From contig NC_052613.1 in the NCBI RefSeq assembly GCF_016545825.1, positions 52,992,112-53,056,111 on the forward strand: a stretch of 64,000 nt of DNA. The letters run 5' to 3'. The DNA comes from Eucalyptus grandis (Eukaryota; Streptophyta; Magnoliopsida; Myrtales; Myrtaceae). Both the position numbers and the translations under genes were made by a program. This document shows positions 25,162 to 37,924 of this stretch, in pieces. Under the pieces are notes generated by a model. That model searched no databases and was not told the DNA's origin. It saw only the letters and a program-made list of their open reading frames with translations. Numbering within the stretch: the first letter of the stretch is position 1; every line of letters starts with the position of its first letter.

Positions 25162-26468
25162 CACGAAACAAGAGAAGCAGGAACTATAAATCGTTTGGTA
25201 TCGTCGGAGACTCTGCCTAGCTTAGGATTTCTGCCATTGGAAGAATCAAGAAAGCGTGAATTGGTGCGCTCAGTTCGAAGTTCGACATCACTGTCCTCCT
25301 TTGCTGTTTTTCTCCTTCTTCCACTTTTTAGGCTTTTGCTTTATGGGAGGGATGCGCGCTGTAATCTATGCTCTCACTCCTCACATGGTGGTTCCATCTT
25401 TAGCTTTTCATTTTGGAATCTCCTTTGCTTTTCCAAGAGAAGACAGCTTTCAAATTCACCTTTTTTTTCTTTTTATCTCAGCGTCGATTGAGATCGCAAT
25501 TCCATGGACCGACGGTTAATATGTTTGGCAGAAAATACTAGGATTCTTTTTCTTTTCTTTTTTACAGTAAGATTACAAAATTCTTGCTCAGACTCTTGCG
25601 GAAAAGTAATGAATAGGTGGTACCATACATGACGTGCACAATTTAATGTGATCGTTTTAGATTTCAGATGTGTGTTCAGGATATTTGAGGTGGTGGGGTC
25701 TATGTGACCTGACGGTCTGCTACATGCACCCCCACAATTATTTTGAATGCCTCTCGCTTTTTGACCATTTCATAACTTAGAAAGTGAGAAGATTCTGCGC
25801 GTTTACAAAATAACGTAGTGGGGGCATAATGTCTTTCCTTTAAGGGTGATTAGAGTTAAACAAGACATTAAAAATTGGACAACAGCTAAGAAGAAAGATC
25901 TCTGAAAGGATTATAACTTCCTATGCAACTTTTTTTCTTAGATATGTAGTCTGTTCTATTTACGACACAACGAATTTTTCTAATAAGAATTTGAGATTGA
26001 TAAATTAGTACCTTTCAATGTTTAGCACAAAAGGAGAATATGGGGTTGCAACTCAATACACACAAATGATTTCTCTAATTATATTAATACAAGGGGTTGT
26101 TTTCAACCAATAAGAGCCTCTTGCACCTCTTATCTAATGAGGCAGGCTTTCCGGCTGTGTTCCTTGTTTTTATGTGATGGAGTCTACCGGTCCTACTTCT
26201 CCCAATTCCCCTTTCTATCTTTCTCTTCCTCAGGAGGAGCTGATACCCTCTAATCACTTTACATTTTGGAAGTTCCGAGATTTGAATTGAATAATGATAA
26301 AATCTTTTAAGAACTTAAATTCAATTCTTATGAGAAAGCCCCTAGCCACTAGCCACTATATTTATTGGGGTGTGAAAGTTGCCTCTATCTCATAGATTTA
26401 ACGTTGACGGATGGCGATCAACTTACTCGATCATAGGGCAAGTCCCATCATCTTGCGGTAGGGGCATG

Positions 26469-27000
26469 GAGGGTGCGTTTGGATGGGCATTTAGAAAGCC
26501 CATCCAAGCCCCAAAGCCCTTTCACCCTAAAATAGGGTGTTTGGCAACCATTCCCAAGGGGCTTTCAGTGAAAGTCCCTTGGGAATGCTATAAAAAATTT
26601 CTTCCTAAACTACCATCATTCATTTTTTATATTTCCGTTATTACCCTTGTATTTATTTATTTTTTAAATAAAAAGAGCGACCCCTTCGGGACCGGCGAAG
26701 GGCGACTGGCCGCCGGTGAGCGAGATCTCGCGTCGGCGGCGGCCGAGGTCGCCCGAGGTTGGGCGACCTCCGCGAGGGTCGCGCGACCCGCCCGACGGCC
26801 GCCGGCACCAGATCCGCTCGCCGGCTGCCGCAGCTCTTCACGGCCCGGCGAGGGTTTAGCCTGAATTTTCAAAAAAAAAAAGAAAAAAAAGAAAAAATAA
26901 TACCCATCAAAGCCCATTGTGAAAGTTTTTTTACCAAATACACATCCAACTCAAAGTCCATTTGCAAAATTTTTTACTAAACACAACCGCATTTTCTCCA
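26469..27000. mobile_element. Candidate non-autonomous DNA transposon with GC-rich core
   Basis: The left part starts GGTGCGTTTGG and GTGTTTGGCAACC; the right part has ACCAAATACAC and CTAAACACAACC. The two are roughly inverted copies of a GTGTTTGG-type end common in hAT-like plant elements. Inside is a palindrome CATTCCCAAGGG ... CCCTTGGGAATG (26549-26587). A core of about 165 bp that is mostly G and C (26687-26850) sits in AT-rich DNA. No target duplication could be fixed, so the borders are approximate. Confidence 0.4.
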
Positions 27001-27561
27001 AGTAACTTTGAGCTTTCAAAGATTTGCATTGGATTCAAAGCCCATTGCAAATGCTGAACCGGAGAATCCCACTCGAAAGGGATTCTACCCACGTTTTCTT
27101 GTAGGTCTCTTTAAAGATTTGTCTAGGTCCGTCGTCTCCGTATTTTATGAACATAAAAATTTGGGGGGCAAAAGAAAAATCCATAGCATAAGAATTGCAA
27201 ATGGGTTATTAAAGAAAAGAAAAACAAAGCGCGTGGGGAAAGAGTAACCTGGCCATGCCATGCAAAAGCATGTACTGGAAAGCAAGGGAATTAAATTATT
27301 GCTGAGAAAAGTACTACATGATCAACTTTGCTTTTTGCTTGTTCCTAGTTTTCTATTGCTTTTTAGCTTTCTATTTGGTATTTTTTTTACTGGCTGTGTG
27401 CTGCTCTTTAAAGGTCCAAGATGAGGCGCCCCACTTGCTAAAGGCCTGTTGAAAGGACGTACACAAGATCATATGGTCCCCATTCCATCCGTGTGGCACA
27501 GTTTTTTCGGGGTTGGCATTCTTGGACTGACTTGGATTTCAGAACACGAGCAAAGCCACTG

Positions 27562-27680
27562 TCCATAAACCGGGTCAATGAAGTCAGGGAGAAACTATGG
27601 CTCATCACGAGTTGCGATCTACAGCAGACCACCATCCATAATCCGGGTCGAAGAAGTCAGGAAGAAACTTTGGCTCGTGC
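27562..27680. repeat. Short imperfect direct repeat, 74-bp spacing
   Basis: CCATAAACCGGGTC at 27562 and CCATAATCCGGGTC at 27636 each lead into AAGTCAGG...GAAACT.TGGCTC. No coding meaning seen. Confidence 0.6.
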
Positions 27681-28503
27681 TCCTCACACGAGACTACCTC
27701 ATTATATGAAAAAACAAATATGCTAATGTATAAATCAAAACAGCCCTCGGTCCATGTTAGGGACACTCGAGCATCAGTACGAAAGCGTGTTGGTCAAGTA
27801 ACCTCGCCATTTTACAAATGAAGATTGAAACTTACAATTCATAAAGTCGATTGGTTGATTTCATTAGTGAATTATGTAGGCATCGAAAGCACCGGGACAA
27901 CAAACAAGCATACCGAGGCTAATGCGCATATTCATTATCAACCCCACCCATGGGTACTAGAAAAAGGACGATTGCAGTGATTTCAACACGGCCGTTGCTG
28001 ATAAATTAGTCATATTCATTGTTTATGGTTTACTAGTTTATGATTTGGCCCTTCTGATTTCCCCAAACCTCATTTTCACTTCTTCCACCAATCTTTGCAT
28101 TTCAACGAGCCCCATCAATTCCTATGACTGTCGCTCGGCGTTTATATTTCGGCAATGGAATTATTTCTCTGGCTTGTGGAAGGTGAAGTCAGCTTCTTGA
28201 CTTTATAGCCAGGTTCGTGCATAATTGGCAGGTGAGACATTCTGTCACTCATTATTATTCCACAATAATGGTCCTATTATTATTTCCTCTCTGAAAATTC
28301 AGTGATCCATTATGATTTTCAGGCTTAAATTAGCTTGGTTTAGAGTCATAATTCGGAGGCAAATGACAGCCCGTATTCTATGCTGGGTCGTGTCCAAAAA
28401 GAAAAGAAAAATAAAAGGATAAGATCAAAAGAAGATTCATGAGAAAGTGAAGTCATCCCTTTCTTTCCTTCTTAGTCTTGCAAATGTTTAAGCACTAAGC
28501 AAA

Positions 28504-28505
28504 CT

Positions 28506-28547
<42 letters not shown>
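28504..28547. repeat. CT microsatellite in the RING gene leader or promoter
   Basis: More than fifteen CT units about 200 bp upstream of the ATG at 28742. CT-rich leaders are common in plant genes. Length variation here could affect expression (inference). Confidence 0.85.
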
Positions 28548-28548
<1 letters not shown>

Positions 28549-28741
28549 CTCCGTTCCTCTTTTTCACAACTTACAATCATCACTTTTCATTTTCTTTCTC
28601 CAAAATTCTCCCCCAACAGAACCAAAAGGAGAGTCCCTCCAAAACACCGGAAAGAGGAAGGGAAAGAACCCAAGAAAGGACCAATCTTTTGCATCATCTC
28701 ATTCTCACGTCTTCCCCCGCCTTGTTTGCTGGTATCAAACA

Positions 28742-30605
28742 ATGTGGCAAAAGCAGCCGAGCACCTCCTCCTTCAGAGAATCCATCAAAGCTCTCGAAGC
28801 TGATATACAACATGCCAATAGCCTGTGAGTCCTCCTGTTACCATAGTCATGATTTTTGGTTGATAATGTTTATAATGATCGTGTTCTGTAGTAGAGCCCA
28901 TATAGATGATGAACTGTAGCTCTAAGAGTTTATGAACTGGTTCTGTAACAAATTTCTTTTTTCTCTTTTCCGGGGTTTCGTCCATGGACCTTGTTCTTCT
29001 AAATGGGTAGTTAATAGGCACTGTTTCTTGGTAGTTGGTTAGCTTGAGCATTGGCATTTTGTATTTGCAAGAAAATACCCCTGAACGGGAATTGGGGTCA
29101 ACAACAACAGAAAAGTTCTCATGTGAAAATATTAAACAAAGAGGAAATTAGGCTGCAATACTCAATGTTCTTGATTCTTCATCGTTGTCGTCATTTTCCT
29201 TGCACACGGAATGCATGCTTCGTAGGAGGTGTTGTTGTTCTGTTTTGTTATTGCAATACTTGTGTTTCAGGATTTTGCTCATTCTGTGTTCAAATTTTCG
29301 CTCTGTCAATCTAATTGCCAGGATTGCTCGCTCAATTTGGCTTCCTTAAACTCTAAAAGCTGATTAATTCTCTCTTTCTTTCCATTTCCCCTAAATTTCT
29401 GACATTTTTCACAGAGAACTTGTTTAGTTCCTGCTATCATTGGCGCTTCAAAGTTTCATCCTTCTCTATTTTACAGGGCAGCTGGTTTACCAAGAGATTA
29501 TTGTGGCGACAGTATTCAGATGAGATTGTCATACAGTCCTTTTGCACCGTTCTTATTGTTTCTGATTGAATGGATGGACTGCCTTTGTACAGATTCCATC
29601 CCAAGTTATTTAGGCCTTGTTCAGATCATAATATACCAGGTAAACTTATTTTTAAAAGTGCTGGATGTCTAGTTCATGAATTTCCATACAAGGTTTTTAT
29701 TTTATTTTATTTTATTTAATTCGTTTTCAAAATTATCTAGGTTTATGTTGACGGCATGCCGACAATGTCTTCGAAAGAAAGAAAAGCCTCCCTGAGGGAA
29801 TTTTACGGTATGTCCTTTTTTTCTCTTTTCCAAGTTCACGAAAGAAATGGCTGAATCCTGCATGCTACTATATGTAAGTTAATCAGAAACTTTATGCAGC
29901 TGTCATATATCCTATGTTGAGGCAACTGGAAGCCCAGTTTATACTAATTGAAGATGACAAGGACAAAAGAAGCCAAGCAGAGGATGTTTCAAGCAGAAAG
30001 CGGGCAGAAGACAAGAGGAGAATTGGCGATGAAGATATTGACAAGGAAGATGAATGTGCCATATGCATGGACCGTTTTAATAAGATGGTACTGCCAAGCT
30101 GCGGGCACTCGATGTGCATCAACTGCTTTCGTGACTGGTAAAGGGAATGTTAATGTTTCTTTTAAATACAGAAATTCGTAATTCAAGTCAATCAACCTCC
30201 GGCACTATATAGGGACATCTTTTCTGTTAAAAAAAACCTGTACTTTTGCCCTAATCCAAAGTGTTTATGCTCTTGTTCATGTTTCTTAAATGTCGATTCA
30301 CCACATGTAAAAGAACGGTTCACAACCCTTTTGTACTTGATCCCCATGCTTTAGGGGCAAAATGTGCTAACTGTACGGTGCATTTAAACTTCAGGAATGG
30401 TCGATCTCAGTCCTGCCCCTTTTGTCGCGACAGCCTTAAGAGAGTTGGCTCAAGAGATTTATGGGTCCTCACGGGCGGCAACGACGTGATTGATGCTGTT
30501 ACTCTAGCAAAGGAGAATCTAAGAAGTTTCTACCTTTACATTGAGAGCCTGCCTTACTTAACACCTGAGACCCATGTCATTGTTTTTGATTACATGATAA
30601 TCTAA
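28742..30605 (+). CDS. AIRP2-like C3HC4 RING E3 ubiquitin ligase, 253 aa
   Basis: Transfers ubiquitin from an E2 to substrates. The Arabidopsis relative AIRP2 is a cytosolic ligase in abscisic acid and drought signalling. Exons 28742-28824, 29477-29639, 29741-29807, 29900-30137 and 30395-30605 sum to 762 nt, exactly 254 codons, all with GT-AG borders. The N-terminal half is the family's conserved region (SFRESIKALEADIQHANSL, MRLSYSPFAPFLLFLIEWMD). A charged linker follows, then the RING finger: CAICMDRF, LPSCGHSMCINC and SCPFC, giving the C3HC4 pattern with all eight zinc ligands. The length matches the family (about 240-255 aa). It is one of the few genes here with no frame problem. The ABA role is inferred from homology. 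Confidence 0.93.
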
Positions 30606-32079
30606 TAGTGAGCAGGACTGAAGAGTTACACCGTCATTGTAGGTAGAGATGTTGCTAGCCTTCCATTATTAGTGAAGCCTAGGTACATACATGAATGTGG
30701 AAGCTCAAGCAGAAGCCAAGGTAGCTGTGCGTAGATGAGTTCATTCCTGATTTACCAACATTATCTTGGAAATTTGGGTGAAATCAGGTGGATCAATATA
30801 TAGTCCTGCATCGTCTCCTCTCATCGTGGAAGCAATTCTCAAGCTTCTGCAAGAATGAGAGCTAGATGAGTGTATAGTACAGAAACAGGGCATTGATTGG
30901 CATTCAGCCCAGCTACTTTGTACCTGACCACTGGAATGCAAAATGTCACGCTCTGGGAGGTTGGTTGATGTTTATAGTCCCGCTAAAGGGGCCTCTGGCA
31001 TTAAGCCTGCTGATTATAAATGGTACAGGTGAAATAATTTATGACGAACTTGAAAGTTAATCATCTTTCCTGTGCCAACTCTATTGCAATGAAGCATTAA
31101 GTTGAATTTTAAAGGAAGTTAGATTCACTTTCGTTGTACTCTTCAGTTTTTATGGTGCATTCATTCCCAGAAGCTTTGTAACTTAAATGAAAATTTTCTT
31201 TTCTCCATTATCGGTTCAAGAGCTCGTTATGGTGCATACATTCCCAGAAGCTTTGTATCTTGAATGAGAATTTCCTTGTCTCCATTATCGGGTTAAGAGA
31301 TCAAGCCGTTGAGTGAAGGCTGAGGAGTTGACAGGAAATAATGCTTGATTTCTCCTAGAAAACGGCAAATAGTGGTAGGTCGTTACCTGTTCCCTGTCGA
31401 TTGACGTGGTTGCTCAGCTTGTTTGATTATAACTCTGCTGTCCCATAGCATGATTAGTTGGATATCTGTCATTACCCCCAAGGAAAGATACTGATTGAGT
31501 ACGGAAATTCCATCTTTTCATTCATCTCTTGGAGGATTGTCTTACGCATGTACCTACCTCGATGATTACTCATGAATTCTAACTTTCCCAACAATTGCGC
31601 CTCATGCTTCCTAATTAATCTTTGCTAAAAGTTCCCTGTCATCCTTCACTGCCTCGTATATTGCACGAGGTCTCTGTTTCCCTTTTGCTAGACTAATTTC
31701 AGGACGGTTTGTACATTCAGCCAGAAAAGAAGTAAAAATCTAGAAGGAACAAGTTTGTGGGAAGACATTCGGTGTTACCGTTGTTCTGTTTTCTCTTATC
31801 TTTTATTTCCACCAACTTTTGTAGGGAAGAAGACTTCTTTTATTCATAACAGCCGAACAAAGAACCCCTTTCTATGAAGCAGAAACTAGCCTCATGACAA
31901 GTAGCAGAATCTATACAAGTGCATGCTATGGATCCTTCACATGAGACTAAGATTGTTCAACATCATTGATTATATATGTCCAAAATTTCAGAGATCTGGC
32001 GGTCATGAAAGGTTTAATCACCTCAGTGTTGGCCGCCATGAAAAAGCTATTTTTTGAATACTGCCCCTGTTTCACCTGC
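30606..32079. other. Convergent intergenic region with the 3' UTRs of two genes
   Basis: Lies between the stop of the RING gene (plus) and the stop of the WVD2-like gene (minus). It includes a local direct repeat, ATGGTGCATTCATTCCCAGA near 31149 and GGTGCATACATTCCCAGA near 31230, each followed by AGCTTTGTA. No gene seen. Confidence 0.6.
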
Positions 32080-35000
32080 TTACACCTGGATGTTTGGAGA
32101 AGCATTTTCTTGCACATTCTTCTGTGGTAAAAACGTCTGATGATTGGTAATACTTCGGCTAATTTTGTGGTTCACATGGCTGGAGCTCTCAGCATTGATC
32201 TTGATACGTTGAGAAGGCCGAGATCTTGTGTTTTGGCATTTGTCAGGAGTTGGCTGACTTTCGAGTTTAGAGAGTTGTGGTCTAGGAGGCGAGCACTGCA
32301 GTTAATTAAACAAACAGTCAACTCCCAAAAATAGCAAAGCAGCTTTAATTTGGATCTCTTACTCTTCTTCACCTAAGTGAGAACTAGAAAAATTTAAATG
32401 TCAAGAATATCAGACTCTTTTCACAACCCTTTTTGTATTACGGACAACCGGAATACAGTCTTAGAGGGTACTGTTAGCAATTTAAATAAAGCAGTCCGAT
32501 GATAAGATTAAAGTATAAGCCATTCTCGCAGACTGCAAGCAGTTATAACTAGTGCTATAATGAGGAAAAATAGCACTAATATTCATATTTATGAGGTACC
32601 TTGCTCTTAGTGCATGGTGATTGAGATCCTTGACATGATTCATCATTCTTGTTTGCTTTGAAACCAAATCCATACTGTAGTTTTCTGATATTTTGCTGTG
32701 CTTTACCCTGCATTGACAGATAATTGGTAATTGCAGACTCAATGGGGCAAGGAAAAGAAGTAGGCCAAACTTATGGAATTCATCTGAATGACAGCCTCCT
32801 TAACTAGGCCTGACATTAGAACCATGGTAAACTAGTTCAGCCAATGAAGTTCTTTTTACTTCCTAGAATCTGTAAACCCCAATGCAATTATTTCCTAACT
32901 ACTACTGCCGATTGGTCGCAAAATGTACCTTGTGTGTTTGCAGTGGCTGCACTTCTGCCTTCATAACTGTGTTCTTCTCTTCCAGCTTCTGATAAGAATG
33001 GCAACACAAGAAAGAGATTCATAATCTAGGGAACTTAAAGAGGTCGACAAATTTCCCTCATCATGCTAACTTATTAGGTCTGGATGGAAGATTTGACGGC
33101 ATCATCATACCTCCTTTCTTTTTGCAGCTCTTTCTTCACTCCTGAAGCTAAAAGGCGAGCACACAGTTGTTGATCGAGCTTTGCTTCCATTTATACTAGA
33201 GCGTTTCAAGCTGCCATGCGTTATTAGTGTTAGTGACAGTTCAAACATGATAAATCAAAGATAATATACTGTTTTTGTGTGCCAAGTGATTTGAATGCTT
33301 GAGCTTGCTAGAGTAAGAAAAGATGTCTGGCTAAGAATATTTGCATTTAGTTTTCACTAACAGATACAAAACATCACAACAAAAAATGCACGAGAAACTC
33401 TACATAAACTTCATTTAATTAACACAAAAAACTTTTACACTGAAGGGGAATTTGATTCATCATCTGTTGTTAGTACTCCTCAGATTAACTTGTTAAGTAG
33501 GGTTTTACTCCCAGCCCAAAAAGTATATGAACACACCGAGGATGGCATATAGCTTAGTAGCAAAACTGAAAGAGACAAACCATTAAAGGCAAAATACCTC
33601 TTATCTTGCGATGCAGGAACAGTTGCAGAACAAACTGACTTCCTTAGAGATGCCTGCAAAGTGTTTAAAGGTCATGACAATTTAGAAAGGATACTTCAAG
33701 CGCAAGTGCTAATGCAAGTGCTTCAAATGAGAGCAAGGAAGACAAAATGTATAGAAAAAGAGACAAGCAGTACTCGAGTTTGAGCTTGCTGAGCAACTGA
33801 ATTGTCTTTCTTGATTTTCGGGGAAGTGGTGCACTCTTCTTTTTTCCTGACTTTTAGAGACTGCGGAGAACCCAATTTAGTGCTACTACCACCAAGTGAA
33901 GCAAAATTGATTGACATGTGGAGAGATTTCGAAGGTATTCTATTTTCCTTAACTGAGCTTCTGACTGTCTGAGTCTGACTGTTCAGGACAGCATCGTTTA
34001 CATGTCTTGGAGCTCTTGGTTGCATAGACATCGTTGCCTTTGCATGTGGAAGTGGCAATCTCGGCGCTCTGCTTCGAGTTGCTGACTTCGAGGAAGAAAG
34101 CGCTTGCTTTTTATCACACGAAGTTAAAATCTGCTGAGCAACAGGTGCCTGCAGCAATAATAGGTAGAACTGATAAGTAAAGAAAGGCTAAGCATTGAAG
34201 GAGAAAGCAGGACCAAGCAACAAATTACCTTATCTGGCACATTGTCATTTTGGGAAGTCATACTCTTTGCAGTGAACTCCGGATTATCAAAGTGATTCTG
34301 GTCTTCAGATGGAGACAAGTGCTTTTCATCAAGCTCAGATTTTACATTCTCAGGACCTGCAACCTCTGCTATCTCCAGTTTGCTTCTTTCATTGATCGGA
34401 TTTAATTGATTTTTATCACCAGAGGAAGCTGACATAACTTCAACACTATCTTTCTTCAGATTCTCATCATGGGCATCAAGAGCATCGCCTTTCACCGATC
34501 CCAATTCCCCTGTAGACTCATCCCCTCGTGCCTGGATATTCAACTGCCCTGGAACATCAAAGTTTGGTTCTCCCACCTCCTCAATCTGTGATGCCGCTTG
34601 TGCTGCAGCCTTCTTCTTGTAATGTGCTTCAAAATAGCTCTCTTCTGCGCGACGGATCCTGGCTTCGAGAATTTCTCGACTTCCTCCAGGTAACGATTGT
34701 GAGAGAAGGTCGACCATTTCTCCCAAGCCAACGACTCGGACATAAATCTTCCAAGCGAGACGGACTCGGTGAGGGCGCGCATCGCGTCACCCTGGAATTC
34801 TCCAAATTCTCATCACTTCAGTAAGTTTATCACAACTCACTCGAATGAAATGTCAAATGCCACTTCGTCAACGTACAATCGAAGTTATATTTACCCACAT
34901 AAAAGGAAAAGAAATGCAGAAGGTCCCGAGCATCATAATTCAAGCACTCTCCAGCAACTCAACCCCCTAAAGGCAACGACTTTCTATCTCCAACCGTCTC

Positions 35001-35347
35001 AAGGGTCCCAAAAAACCAGAGGGTCCTCACGCATTTTCTCTTCCACGAATCTCAAAATCCGAAAAATCAAGAAAACCGCGCAGCAACGGTAGCTGCACAG
35101 TCGACAACCGGAACAAATCCAAGCAAGAAGCCCAAACAAACAAAAAAAAGGGCTCCTTCTAAGCAAATTCTCCGTAGCCAAAAAAGATAAACAAACTGAG
35201 CCAACAAAAGGAGAGAAAAACCAAGACATCACTGGCAAAATGCGCGAGAAAAAAAAGAGAGTTCCGCGGCGAACTCACCAGCGCGGCTTCACGGGAAGCG
35301 GGGGAAGGATGAGAGAAGGACCTCCGGAGGCAAGCGGGTTCCCCCAT
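32080..35347 (-). CDS. WVD2-like / TPX2-domain microtubule-associated protein
   Basis: Plant TPX2-family protein that binds and bundles microtubules and shapes cell growth. Exons: 35347-35279, 34799-34229, 34148-33774, 33653-33598, 33210-33121, 32988-32929, 32707-32600, 32295-32080 (TAA). The start MGEPACLRRSFSHPSPAS and the block FMSESLAWEKWSTFSHNRY, then KFSKPGSVAQKR and YFEAHYK, are the conserved N-terminal signature of the WVD2-like 7/TPX2-like clade. The C-terminal TPX2 motif is split across exons: SPFSFRSEERAAKRKE then KLEEKNTVMKAEVQPLQ. Two frame problems: exon 1 ends in phase 0, but the conserved frame of exon 2 needs one more base. At 34631-34642 AGCTATTTTG lacks one base needed to read AYFEAHYK. 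Both look like homopolymer errors rather than loss of function. Confidence 0.88.
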
Positions 35348-36859
35348 TCTGATCTCTCTCTTCAGCGCTCCGCGAAGCGAAATCCCCACGATAAAAAAAT
35401 CGCACCTTTTCCCGAGGGTATCGCGAGGCTCCTCGGTCTCGTTCAGGGAGAAACTCGATAATTCGAATTGCTGAGGACGAAGGCTTCTTTTTCCGAGCGC
35501 GAGGTTTTATACGCAGCTCCCGACGTCATATGACTTGCCACTCCAACAGGGCAAAAATAAGAACGTCGTCTTTATTGGGAATTTTCCTGTTGGTGGGGCT
35601 GGGGGGGCATAATGGGGATTTCAGAGGGGGATGGCCCCATTAAATTGGAATTAAAGGTCCGCCCCCAACGTCTAATTCCTTTTCTATCGCCTCCCGATCG
35701 GGAGGGCCGCATGGATTTAGACGTGGGTTGGTGAATGAGTGAGGATTATTGCCTTGAATTGTTTTTTGCTGGACGTTCATTTTGACCTTGCATTGCAACG
35801 GCTCTCTCGCCTTCAATTATCGGCGCGGACTCTTTGCTCTTTTTCTTTTTTTTTTATTGATTGTTCTGGGGTGATGGATGAGCTGTTGCTCCCCCAGCCT
35901 TTCACTTCTTGGGCTTGTCTAGTCACGGTCCCCACACATAGGACTAAAGCTAAGTCGGTCTGCCTGTCGGGGGACCGGGTGCGATGGTTCCGGACCCGGG
36001 TTCGACCTAGTGGCTTGCGCAATAGGGAAACGCCGGAACAAGGGTTCGACGATTGAGACCCAAGTCCGGTTTAGATCGCCTCTGTTCTGCTTGCCTCCGG
36101 GCTATTGGAGTTGGGTCTTGGGGGATTGGATTGGACCATGGGAATCAGGTTGAGCATCCAACGTCCACCTTCGAAACCTCAACAATCCATGCCATTGCTC
36201 GAGTAAAGCCTTGGGAGAATTGAGTGAAGACCCGAACACTCGCCTACAAACATAAGAGTTTTTAAGCTGGATCAGACAAGGTCGGTTCCCAATCAAGTGC
36301 AATCCATTTCTAGGTGGTCTAAGGAATAGATGGTGTCTCGTGTTTTTTTAAGAAGCTATAATTATGTTCTAATTAGAGTATATAAATTCTTTTTGTAGAT
36401 ACAAAGATTTCTTGCGGTAGAATTCGATAATCTAAGACTTGTATGTTTTCCTAGTATATATAGATTTCCTACTTAATGTGAAAACTTATCATGATCTCCG
36501 CATTCAGTATATTTAGTTTATTGGAGTTTCGATGGTAATTTTGGAGTTTGGCCCTAGATCTGAGCAGAAATTTCACAATACATATTGTCTCTACCCTCGC
36601 TGCGGCTTTGTTCTAGAAGAGAAAAACAGAGAAAGAACAACAAGGCATACCAAACAAGGAATCCGAAAACGGACTAATTATTAATGATCCCATATTTTAG
36701 GAACCACGGGGATTAGTTTCCGCGGGAACTGCCCGATTCGATTTGGTTCCCATATGAGACTAGGATTGGTGCTCACCCCTCATTGCGGGTCTAAGTTTGA
36801 TCGTGAAGAATCTGGATTTAAATCTGGATTTAAATCTGGATTTAAATTTGGATTTAACC
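35348..36859. other. Intergenic: promoter of the WVD2-like gene, possible SINE-like sequence, short tandem repeat
   Basis: 35348-35560 is the leader and promoter. 35838-36056, read on the minus strand, ends in an A-rich tail and contains GGTCGAACCCGGG, which resembles a tRNA B box, but no target duplication was found. A 12-bp tandem repeat lies at 36811-36858. Confidence 0.45.
36811..36858. repeat. 12-bp tandem repeat, four copies
   Basis: TCTGGATTTAAA occurs three times in a row, followed by the variant TTTGGATTTAAC. Confidence 0.95.
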
Positions 36860-37463
36860 AGTGAGAGATCCGACCGTCGTCTGAGTTAACAAACAATCCG
36901 TACTTTTTACATGGTAATAGACTTCATTATTCTTAACCCATTTTAGTTCATAGACGGCTAAGAATCCATTTTCCTGCGGTGTTGTTTGGTCGTTCGGAGA
37001 GGGTTCTAATGAAATTGAATCCGCAGAGCTGAATGCGGTCGATTGCTGGGACATGTTGCCGAAACGAGAGCGAAGATGAATGATCCGATTTTCTTCAGCT
37101 TCTGTCAGTGCTCCCCATTGAGATCAGACCTCAGGTAATTGATCCATCTTAATCTATGGCCATCAAACCTTCAACCCAAAAACCCAGAAAAAAAGGAGAA
37201 GCGCATTCGCGTTTTCATTAGATAAGAACCTTGGTTACGGGTCGCGTGAAGGTCTTTTGCATAACAAAGGCGACACATTGAACGTACGGAGACGACTAAT
37301 AGAAAGATTTATACACTGGTGGTGCTTCTGCTTCATGGACATTTTTCTGAGCTCGCGCTCAGGGACGAGGCGCCGGTGTCGGGTACCGTTGCAGAGTACG
37401 AAGTTCATGAGCTTTCGGTCCTCTTTAACCATCCATGGACCTCTCTCTTTTCAGCCCTACCTT

Positions 37464-37468
37464 CTGAT
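37464..37468. repeat. Target site duplication, left (CTGAT)
   Basis: CTGAT stands directly before the left LTR and recurs directly after the right LTR at 43132-43136. Five bp is typical for Ty1/Copia integration. Confidence 0.95.
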
Positions 37469-37913
37469 TGAAGGATTTTGATGAACAGAACAATGAATGG
37501 AAGCAAAGAAGGAAAGATGATTCAGAGAGTAAAAATCGTCTATTATTCAACTGAGTGCTCTGTTTCAATGAATAAGAAGGTACATCCTCTTGCCTTTCTC
37601 TTATCAGCTTTTATATCTGCTGAAGTGCTCTAAACTGAATGAAAACTAACTAGCTTAACAAAGACTAACAAACTAACTGAATTAAAGAACGAGTTTGACT
37701 TTACAAATTGAAAATTGAAAACCGATTTCTCAAAGGTAAATCAATTTCACGAATTCGTAATCTCTCGTTGTTAACTTCTCTCTGTTTTCATCAGCTTTCT
37801 TATTGCTGCTACCGAACTCACTTTCACCTTCTTCCTTTCCTCTGTTCTTGAAGTCTTCTTTCTTCTTTCCTCTGTTTCTATCGGCACCCATATCTTGTGT
37901 TATACTCTTAACA
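37469..37913 (-). repeat. 3' LTR of the Copia element
   Basis: 445 bp. On the plus strand it starts TGAAGGATTTTG and ends ACTCTTAACA. Nearly identical to 42686-43131. Confidence 0.95.
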
Positions 37914-37924
37914 TCCCCCCTCAA
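37914..37924 (-). other. Polypurine tract of the Copia element
   Basis: Minus-strand TTTGAGGGGGGA directly precedes the 3' LTR, the expected primer position for plus-strand synthesis. Confidence 0.85.

Larger units (their letters stand above)
25162..28741. other. Divergent intergenic region between the receptor kinase and the RING gene
   Basis: 25162-25520 is the receptor kinase leader and promoter, and 28400-28741 is the RING gene promoter and leader. Between them lie AT-rich sequence, a probable non-autonomous DNA transposon (26469-27000) and a short direct repeat at 27562 and 27636. No supported coding sequence. Confidence 0.6.

Noticed and set aside
35838..36056. Possible second SINE on the minus strand
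   Set aside because: It has a B-box-like GGTCGAACCCGGG and an A-rich tail, but no target duplication or convincing A box, so it is not called as an element.
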